Assembly: GCA_964599565.1 (NCBI GenBank)
Contig: CAZRFE010000088.1
Location: 1 to 8,673 of the forward strand
Length of the DNA: 8,673 nucleotides
Origin: JAJUFS01 sp964599565
GTDB lineage: Bacteria > Pseudomonadota > Gammaproteobacteria > Natronospirales > JAJUFS01
Reading direction: 5' to 3'
Shown: positions 1 to 5,042 of the stretch, piece after piece
Layout of the letters: the number at the start of each line of letters is the position of its first letter
How positions within the stretch are numbered: the first letter of the stretch is position 1
The notes under the pieces: model-generated
The model's input: only the letters and a program-made list of their open reading frames with translations
The model's database searches: none
Told to the model about the DNA's origin: nothing
Made by a program: the position numbers and the translations under genes

Positions 1-437
1 ATTACCAGCAGGCCGACACCGGCACGAAGATGATCCACATGGGCCGGCACACCCGCTCGACAATCGTCTCGAAAGGCATTTCCGCCGGTCACGGGCAGAA
101 TGCCTACCGCGGCCTCGTGCGCATCACGCCGAAGGCGGAAGGTGCGCGCAACTACACGCAGTGCGATTCGCTGCTGATGGGCGACAAGTGCGGCGCGCAC
201 ACCTTCCCGTACGTGGAAGTGCGCAACCCGACAGCGGTGCTCGAGCACGAAGCGACGACCTCGAAGATTTCCGCCGACCAGCTGTTCTATCTCATGCAGC
301 GCGGCATCTCCGAGGAAGACGCGACGAACATGATCGTCAACGGCTTCTGCAAGGACGTGTTCCGCACGCTGCCGATGGAATTCGCGGTCGAGGCGCAGAA
401 CCTGCTTGCGGTCTCCCTGGAAGGCGCAGTCGGCTAA
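1..437 (+). CDS. sufB: SufB, Fe-S cluster scaffold subunit (C-terminal part only)
   Basis: This is the C-terminal end of SufB, open at the left edge; the reading frame begins at base 3, and the Met at 30 is internal, not a start. SufB is the main scaffold of the cytoplasmic SufBC2D complex, on which Fe-S clusters are assembled. About 144 of roughly 480-495 residues are visible. They match the beta-helix end and the C-terminal helical SufC-binding region, including TKMIHMG, SKGISAGHGQNAYRGLV, QCDSLLMG, CGAHTFPYVE, LEHEATTS and QRGISEEDA. The Cys of QCDS (codon 162-164) aligns with E. coli SufB Cys405, a residue needed for cluster formation with SufD, and the Glu-His-Glu of LEHEATTS is also kept. 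The stop is TAA at 435-437. sufC follows after an 88-nt gap that contains a hairpin. The call is secure; only the N-terminal part is missing because of the window edge. Confidence 0.97.
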   Translation, partial: YQQADTGTKMIHMGRHTRSTIVSKGISAGHGQNAYRGLVRITPKAEGARNYTQCDSLLMGDKCGAHTFPYVEVRNPTAVLEHEATTSKISADQLFYLMQRGISEEDATNMIVNGFCKDVFRTLPMEFAVEAQNLLAVSLEGAVG

Positions 438-491
438 GCCAGGAGTGGATGCACCGCGCCTTGTTCTCGAACAAGATCTCCGACTCCTGGC
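438..491. repeat. Nested inverted repeat (hairpin) in the sufB-sufC spacer
   Basis: Immediately after the sufB stop, GCCAGGAGT (438-446) is exactly complementary to ACTCCTGGC (483-491). The stem can continue past a bulged G482 with GGA (447-449) against TCC (479-481). Inside the loop lies a second perfect inverted repeat, TTGTT-CTCG-AACAA (461-474). No U-run follows the 3' arm, so it does not look like an intrinsic terminator. It could act as an mRNA-processing or stability element that sets SufB output relative to SufC and SufD, but that role is inference; only the base pairing is seen. Confidence 0.6.
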
Positions 492-525
492 GCGTTGAGT
501 ATTTACGAACGTTGAGAAACTAAAG

Positions 526-1278
526 ATGCTGAAAATCGAGAATCTGAAAGCCCGCGTCGACGACAAGGAAATCCTCAAGGGATTGACCCTCGACGTGAAG
601 CCCGGCGAAGTGCACGCCATCATGGGTCCGAACGGCTCGGGCAAGTCCACGCTCTCAAGCGTGATCGCCGGCCGCGAAGGCTACGACGTGACGGAAGGTT
701 CCGTGACGTTCGAGGGCCGCAACCTGCTTGCGATGGAACCGGAAGAGCGCGCGCGCGACGGCGTGTTCCTTGCCTTCCAGTATCCCGTCGAGATTCCCGG
801 CGTGAACAACGTGTACCTCCTCAAGGCAGGACTCAACGCCGTGCGCCGCCATCGCGGCGAGGAAGAACTCGACGCTGCGGACTTCCTCATGCTCGTGAAG
901 GAAAAGATGAAGGTCATGCAGATGGACGAATCCTTCCTGAAGCGCGGCGTGAACGAAGGCTTCTCCGGCGGCGAGAAGAAACGCAACGAGATACTGCAGA
1001 TGCTCGTGCTCGAACCGAAGCTGTGCATTCTCGATGAAACCGATTCCGGCCTCGATATCGACGCACTGAAGGTCGTCTCGCAGGGCGTGAACGCGCTGCG
1101 CGCGGAGAATCGCGCGATCGTGATGATCACGCACTACCAGCGCCTGCTGAACTACATCGAGCCGGACTTCGTGCATGTGCTTTCCGAGGGTCGCATCATC
1201 AAGTCCGGCGACAAGTCGCTCGCGCTCGAACTCGAGAAGCGCGGCTACGACTGGGTGAAGCAGGAAGCGGCGGCATGA
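526..1278 (+). CDS. sufC: SufC, ABC-type ATPase of the SUF complex
   Basis: SufC is the cytoplasmic ATPase that binds SufB and SufD; ATP-driven dimerisation rearranges the SufBC2D scaffold during cluster assembly. The 250-residue length is normal (E. coli 248). Motifs in order: Walker A GPNGSGKS (34-41), Q-loop Gln85 in AFQYPVEIPG, the ABC signature FSGGE (146-150) followed by the KKR typical of SufC, Walker B CILDE (167-171) and the H-loop His203 in ITHYQR. Lys40, Glu171 and His203 fall at the same numbers as the key E. coli SufC residues. There are no membrane segments, as expected for this soluble ABC protein. The ATG at 526 gives the usual MLKIENL start, but the Shine-Dalgarno sequence is poor (only GAG at 514-516). 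The stop overlaps the sufD start by 4 nt, so the two are probably translationally coupled. Confidence 0.98.
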   Translation: MLKIENLKARVDDKEILKGLTLDVKPGEVHAIMGPNGSGKSTLSSVIAGREGYDVTEGSVTFEGRNLLAMEPEERARDGVFLAFQYPVEIPGVNNVYLLKAGLNAVRRHRGEEELDAADFLMLVKEKMKVMQMDESFLKRGVNEGFSGGEKKRNEILQMLVLEPKLCILDETDSGLDIDALKVVSQGVNALRAENRAIVMITHYQRLLNYIEPDFVHVLSEGRIIKSGDKSLALELEKRGYDWVKQEAAA

Positions 1279-2618
1279 GCCTTGCGAATGCCGTGACCGC
1301 GCCGTTTGCAAACGCCGTCGTGAACGAATTCGACGTCGTTGCGCCGCGGCTGCCGGGCGAGAATCTCGCCTGGCTCGAAACCGCGCGGCGCGCCGCGCTC
1401 GCGACGCTTGCCGAAGGCGGTTTCCCGACGCGGAAGAACGAACAGTGGAAGTACACGGACGTCACGCCGCTGCTGCAGGGAAGCTTCACCCCTGCCCCGC
1501 TCGCAACGCCGCCGGACGCCTTCTTCCAGGGCGTGCAGCGCTTCGAACTCGACTGCCACCGCGTGGTGTTCGTGAACGGCGTGTACCGGAAGAATCTTTC
1601 GGATCATCACGGCGTTCCGGGCCTGGAACTCCTGCCGTTCGCGGACGCGATCGCGACGCATCCGGATGCCGTCCGCGCCGCGATGTCGCGCCGGGAGAAT
1701 GCGGCGGAATTCGTGGCATTGAACGCCGCCTACCTGCATGACGGCGTCTTCATCGGGATTGCACCGGATGCCGTCATCGACAAGCCCGTTCACCTGATCT
1801 TCCTGTCCGTTGCGCACGAACCGGACGCCGTCGCTTCGCATCCGCGCATCATCATCTCGGCGGGCCGGAATTCCGGGGCGCGCGTGCTGGAAAGCCATCT
1901 TGGCCTCGACGGCGCGAAGAACTTCACGAATCTTGTTGCGGACATCGCGCTCGAGCCTGGCGCGAACCTGCGTCACCTTCGGCTCATCGAGGCCGGCAAG
2001 GAAGAATTCCACGTCGCGAACATGTGTGCGCGCGTCGAACGGGATGCACGCTACGTGAATCACCAGGTATGCCTCGGCGGCCGGCTGGTGCGAAACGACG
2101 TGCGCGTGGAACTCGTCGCAGAGAATGCGGACACCGAGCTCAACGGTTTCGTGCTCGCCGACGACGTCGCGCACATCGACAACCACCTCGATGTACGGCA
2201 CGTCGCGCCGCGCACCAGCAGCTCGCAGTTCTACCGCGCCGTGCTCGATGGCCGTTCGCGCGGCGTCTTCAACGGCCGCGTGCATGTCGCGAAGGACGCA
2301 CAGAAGATCGATGCATCGCAGGCGTCGAACAATCTCCTGCTCTCGAAGCTTGCCGAGATCGACACCAAGCCGGAACTCGAGATCTACGCCGACGACGTGA
2401 AATGCAGTCACGGCGCGACGGTCGGTCAGCTCGATGAAAACATGCTGTTCTACCTGCGCTCCCGCGGCATCGATGCCGCGACTGCGCGCGGCCTGCTGAT
2501 CTTCGCGTTCGCGGACGATGTCATCCGCCGCATCGGCCTGCCGGAAATCCGCGCGCACGTCGAGGAAGCCGTCGTCAGCCGCCTGCCGGACGCCGAACGC
2601 CTGAAGGAATTCGTCTGA
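1275..2618 (+). CDS. sufD: SufD, Fe-S cluster scaffold subunit
   Basis: SufD is the SufB paralogue that completes the SufBC2D scaffold and is needed for iron entry and cluster formation. The protein is 447 residues, slightly longer than the E. coli protein (423). The N-terminal helical region carries the family motif GFPTRKNEQWKYTDV (about residues 56-70). The middle is the beta-helix core, and the C-terminal region has EIYADDVKCSHGATVGQLD and FYLRSRGID. His379 in CSHGATVG (codon 2409-2411) aligns with E. coli SufD His360, reported as functionally paired with SufB Cys405; that Cys is also present in this window. The ATG at 1275 lies inside the sufC stop (ATGA) and is preceded by AGGAAG (1262-1267), which supports this start. 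The stop TGA shares its last base with the sufS ATG. Long open frames on the opposite strand here are GC-bias shadows. Confidence 0.97.
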   Translation: MSLANAVTAPFANAVVNEFDVVAPRLPGENLAWLETARRAALATLAEGGFPTRKNEQWKYTDVTPLLQGSFTPAPLATPPDAFFQGVQRFELDCHRVVFVNGVYRKNLSDHHGVPGLELLPFADAIATHPDAVRAAMSRRENAAEFVALNAAYLHDGVFIGIAPDAVIDKPVHLIFLSVAHEPDAVASHPRIIISAGRNSGARVLESHLGLDGAKNFTNLVADIALEPGANLRHLRLIEAGKEEFHVANMCARVERDARYVNHQVCLGGRLVRNDVRVELVAENADTELNGFVLADDVAHIDNHLDVRHVAPRTSSSQFYRAVLDGRSRGVFNGRVHVAKDAQKIDASQASNNLLLSKLAEIDTKPELEIYADDVKCSHGATVGQLDENMLFYLRSRGIDAATARGLLIFAFADDVIRRIGLPEIRAHVEEAVVSRLPDAERLKEFV

Positions 2619-3865
2619 TGAGTGTCGCGAAAGAGAAGATGAAATCCGCGTTCGATCCGCTGAAGTACCGCGCCGACTTCCCGATCCTCGGCGAAATGAT
2701 TCACGGGAAACCCGTTGCGTACCTCGACAACGCGGCGACCGCGCAGAAGCCGCAGGCCGTGATCGACGCCGTCCGCAATTACTACACGCATGCGAACGCA
2801 AACGTGCATCGCGGCGTGCACCAGCTCTCGGAGCGCGCGACCGCGCTCTACGAAGGCGCGCGCGAAAAGCTTGCACGCTTCGTGAATGCGCCGTCTGCCA
2901 GGGGCGTCGTGTTCACGCGCGGCACGACGGAAGCGGTGAATCTCGTCGCGCAATCGTTCGTGCGGCCGAAGGTGGCCGCGGGCGATGAAATCCTGATCAC
3001 GCACATGGAGCATCACTCCAACATCGTGCCGTGGCAGATCGTCGCGGAGCAGACCGGCGCGAAAGTCATTGCCGCACCCATCAATCGGCGCGGCGAACTC
3101 ATCATGGACGCGTTCAAGGAACGCCTGAACGAACGGACAAGGTTCGTGAGCGTCGGACACGTCTCGAATGCACTCGGCACCGTGAACCCGGTCGCGGAGA
3201 TCATCGCGCTTGCGCACGCACGCGGGGTTCCGGTGATGGTCGATGGTGCGCAGGCGATTCCGCACGCACGCGTCGACATCGCCGCACTCGATGCGGACTT
3301 CTATGCGCTGTCCGGCCACAAGATGTTCGGGCCAACCGGCATCGGCGCACTCATCGCGAAGGAAGAACACCTCAACGCCATGCTGCCGTACCAGGGCGGC
3401 GGCGAGATGATCCGGATGGTCAGCTTCGAGCGCAGCATCTGGAACGACATCCCGCACAAGTTCGAGGCCGGCACGCCGAACATCGCCGGTGCCGCGGGGC
3501 TCGGCGCAACGGTGGATTACCTTGAGTCCGTCGGCATGGAAAACATCGCGGCGTATGAAGCCGAACTGCTTGCGTGGGCGACGGAACGGCTGCTCGCGGT
3601 CGATGGCCTTGAAATCATCGGCACGGCCGCGAACAAGGCAGGCGTCATTTCCTTTTCGCTCGCCGGCGTGCATCCGCACGATATCGGTACGATCGTGGAC
3701 ACGCACGGTGTGGCGATCCGAACGGGCCACCACTGCGCGATGCCCGTCATGGATTTCTTCAACGTGCCCGCGACGGCGCGCGCCTCGCTTGCGTTCTACA
3801 ACACGCGCGAGGATGTCGAGCGACTGGCGGTTGCGCTTGCGGACTGCAAGCGGATGCTGGGGTGA
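2618..3865 (+). CDS. sufS: SufS, cysteine desulfurase (type II, PLP-dependent)
   Basis: SufS removes sulfur from L-cysteine, giving alanine and an enzyme persulfide that is passed to a sulfur acceptor for cluster assembly. The 415-residue length is typical. Visible landmarks: the N-terminal YLDNAATAQKP (35-45), MEHHSNIVPWQ (130-140), Asp209 and Gln212 in MVDGAQ for the PLP ring, the PLP lysine Lys235 in SGHKMFGPTG, and the persulfide Cys373 in RTGHHCAMPVM. These correspond to E. coli Asp200, Gln203, Lys226 and Cys364 with a constant offset of 9. His354 (VHPHD) lies 19 residues before the catalytic Cys, as does B. subtilis SufS His342, the residue that takes a zinc ligand position when SufU docks; E. 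coli has Tyr there. This fits the sufU gene downstream. AAGGAA at 2604-2609 supports the ATG at 2618, which overlaps the sufD stop by one base. Confidence 0.98.
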   Translation: MSVAKEKMKSAFDPLKYRADFPILGEMIHGKPVAYLDNAATAQKPQAVIDAVRNYYTHANANVHRGVHQLSERATALYEGAREKLARFVNAPSARGVVFTRGTTEAVNLVAQSFVRPKVAAGDEILITHMEHHSNIVPWQIVAEQTGAKVIAAPINRRGELIMDAFKERLNERTRFVSVGHVSNALGTVNPVAEIIALAHARGVPVMVDGAQAIPHARVDIAALDADFYALSGHKMFGPTGIGALIAKEEHLNAMLPYQGGGEMIRMVSFERSIWNDIPHKFEAGTPNIAGAAGLGATVDYLESVGMENIAAYEAELLAWATERLLAVDGLEIIGTAANKAGVISFSLAGVHPHDIGTIVDTHGVAIRTGHHCAMPVMDFFNVPATARASLAFYNTREDVERLAVALADCKRMLG

Positions 3866-3873
3866 TCATCGCA

Positions 3874-3921
3874 GGAGCGGCTTCAGCCGCGAATTTCACG
3901 AATCGCGGCTGAAGCCGCTCC
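3874..3921. repeat. REP-like palindromic element between sufS and sufU
   Basis: GGAGCGGCTTCAGCCGCGA (3874-3892) is a perfect 19-nt inverted match to 3903-3921, separated by 10 nt that can shrink to a 5-nt loop if one A is bulged. Each arm is itself palindromic (GCGGCT-TC-AGCCGC on the left, GCGGCT-GA-AGCCGC on the right), so several alternative hairpins are possible. From memory, sequences with this core are widespread extragenic repeats in Xanthomonadales and related gammaproteobacteria. It begins 9 nt after the sufS stop and ends 12 nt before the sufU Shine-Dalgarno. No U-run follows, so termination is unlikely; protection of the upstream mRNA end or attenuation is possible. Confidence 0.85.
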
Positions 3922-3933
3922 CACAGCAAACGC

Positions 3934-3948
3934 AGGAAGATCAACGTG
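3934..3948 (+). promoter_or_regulatory. Ribosome binding site and GTG start of sufU
   Basis: AGGAAGA (3934-3940) lies 5 nt before GTG at 3946-3948. No ATG is better placed, and translation from this GTG gives MDLKDLYQDIIVDH, the normal N-terminus of the SufU/IscU fold. The site therefore decides the start codon. It lies just downstream of the REP-like hairpin, so the hairpin would not cover it. Confidence 0.75.
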
Positions 3949-4395
3949 GACCTGAAAGATCTCTACCAGGACATCATCGTCGACCATAATCGCCGGCCGC
4001 GAAATTTCCGGCGCATGGACGACGCCGACCGTCACGCGGAAGGCTTCAATCCGCTGTGCGGCGACAAGCTCATGCTGTACCTGAAACTCGACGGCGATGT
4101 GATCGGCGATGCGAGTTTCCAGGGCTCGGGGTGCGCGATTTCCGTCGCCTCCGCGTCGCTGCTCACCGAGCGGCTGAAAGGCATGAAGGTCGCAGACGCT
4201 GAAAAACTCTTCGGCGACATGATTCCGCTGCTCACCGGCCAGTTGCCGGAAACCGACTCGCGCGAGAAATTCCACAAGCTCGCTGCACTCGAAGGCGTGA
4301 AGGAATATCCCTCGCGCGTGAAGTGCGCGACCTTGAGCTGGCACACGCTGGATGCCGCGTTGAAGAACGCGAACCAGCCCGTATCCACCGAGTGA
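3946..4395 (+). CDS. sufU: SufU-type (NifU/IscU-fold) zinc sulfurtransferase for SufS
   Basis: This 149-residue protein has the IscU fold and the features of the SufU branch. SufU receives the persulfide sulfur from SufS and relays it to SufBCD, replacing SufE in organisms that lack it. The conserved metal and sulfur residues are Cys38 and Asp40 in NPLCGDK, Cys63 in GSGCAISVASAS, and Cys127 in PSRVKCATLSW; they match B. subtilis SufU Cys41, Asp43, Cys66 and Cys128. About 63 residues separate the second and third cysteines, longer than in classical IscU, and the LPPVK chaperone-binding motif of IscU is absent. Both points favour SufU over IscU. The Arg before VKC (Arg124) is also kept. It starts with GTG behind a good AGGAAGA site, 80 nt after sufS, and sufT follows 4 nt later. 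Its zinc-relay role is inferred from the family and from His354 in SufS; a scaffold role is the main alternative. Confidence 0.92.
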   Translation: MDLKDLYQDIIVDHNRRPRNFRRMDDADRHAEGFNPLCGDKLMLYLKLDGDVIGDASFQGSGCAISVASASLLTERLKGMKVADAEKLFGDMIPLLTGQLPETDSREKFHKLAALEGVKEYPSRVKCATLSWHTLDAALKNANQPVSTE

Positions 4396-4399
4396 ATGC

Positions 4400-4948
4400 A
4401 TGTTCAACACCAGTGAACCCATTGCCCTGAAGCGCGACGTCCAAGCGGTGATGATTCCCGCCGGCAACCGCGTGATCATTCCCGAAGGCACCGCCGTGCA
4501 GGTCGCCCAGTCGCTTGGCGGCTCGTACACCGTTTATCTCGGCGGTCAGCTTGCGCGTATCGCGGGCGAGGACGCGGACGCGCTCGGTCACGAACCGCTC
4601 AAGCAACCGGAGCTTCCCGAGAACGCAACGGACGCGGACATCGAGAACCTTGTCTGGGAACAGATGAAGACCTGCTTCGACCCGGAGATTCCCATCGACA
4701 TCGTGAATCTCGGTCTCGTCTATCGCTGCGAGCTTATCGATGCCGGCAACGGCGAGAAGATCGCGGAGATCGACATGACGCTCACTGCACCAGGCTGCGG
4801 CATGGGCGGCGTGATCGCGAACGACGTGAAGGACAAGGTGGAAGCCGTCCCGCGCATCAGGGAGGCGAAAGTCGAACTCGTGTTTGATCCGCCGTGGAAC
4901 CAGTCGATGATGAGCGATGAAGCCAAGCTCAGGACCGGCATGTACTGA
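4400..4948 (+). CDS. sufT: SufT, DUF59/MIP18-type Fe-S maturation protein (long form)
   Basis: This 182-residue protein combines an N-terminal segment of about 75 residues with a DUF59/MIP18 domain, the layout of the long SufT found at the end of many SUF operons. SufT helps mature or deliver Fe-S clusters, especially when demand is high, and is related to the eukaryotic cytosolic factor MIP18 (CIAO2). The DUF59 hallmarks are DPEIPIDIVNLGLVY (94-108), LTAPGCGMG with the conserved Cys133 (128-136), and FDPPW (162-166). The first part (IPAGNRVIIPEGTAVQVAQS) looks beta-rich, is shared among long SufT proteins, and has no function I can assign. The ATG at 4400 is 4 nt after the sufU stop with only a weak GAG (4390-4392) upstream, so translation probably depends on coupling to sufU. 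It is the last gene of the operon and is followed by a terminator. Confidence 0.93.
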   Translation: MFNTSEPIALKRDVQAVMIPAGNRVIIPEGTAVQVAQSLGGSYTVYLGGQLARIAGEDADALGHEPLKQPELPENATDADIENLVWEQMKTCFDPEIPIDIVNLGLVYRCELIDAGNGEKIAEIDMTLTAPGCGMGGVIANDVKDKVEAVPRIREAKVELVFDPPWNQSMMSDEAKLRTGMY

Positions 4949-4981
4949 TTCGCACGCTTTCTTCATCCCGTACACGCTCTC

Positions 4982-5010
4982 AAAAAAAAGGCCGCTTGCG
5001 CGGCCTTTTT
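4982..5010. terminator. Bidirectional Rho-independent terminator
   Basis: AAAAAGGCCGC (4985-4995) pairs perfectly with GCGGCCTTTTT (5000-5010) around the loop TTGC (4996-4999). The 5' side carries eight consecutive A (4982-4989) and the 3' side five T, so transcripts from both strands have a GC stem followed by a U-run. It lies 33 nt past the sufT stop and 32 nt past the stop of the convergent M3 peptidase gene, so it can end both transcription units. Confidence 0.92.
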
Positions 5011-5042
5011 CGTTCCCGGTGCAAGAACCGGTATTCCCTTTC

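Noticed and set aside
438..525. Internal promoter for sufC
   Set aside because: TTGAGT at 495-500 has no acceptable -10 box at 16-18 nt, so I do not call a promoter here.
1245..2876. 543-residue open frame on the minus strand opposite sufD and sufS
   Set aside because: It lies fully antisense to clear SUF genes, is very rich in Arg, Ala and His, and shows no domain. It is explained by GC-rich codon usage.
2450..3733. 427-residue minus-strand open frame opposite sufS
   Set aside because: It overlaps the well-supported sufS along its length and has low-complexity composition with no recognisable motif.
3883..4975. Minus-strand open frames of 215 and 247 residues opposite sufU and sufT
   Set aside because: Both are antisense to recognised genes and one crosses the REP-like element; composition is that of shadow frames.
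5016..5031. Small inverted repeat CCGGT/ACCGG between the terminator and the peptidase stop
   Set aside because: The stem is only 5 bp next to a much stronger bidirectional terminator; it may be chance.
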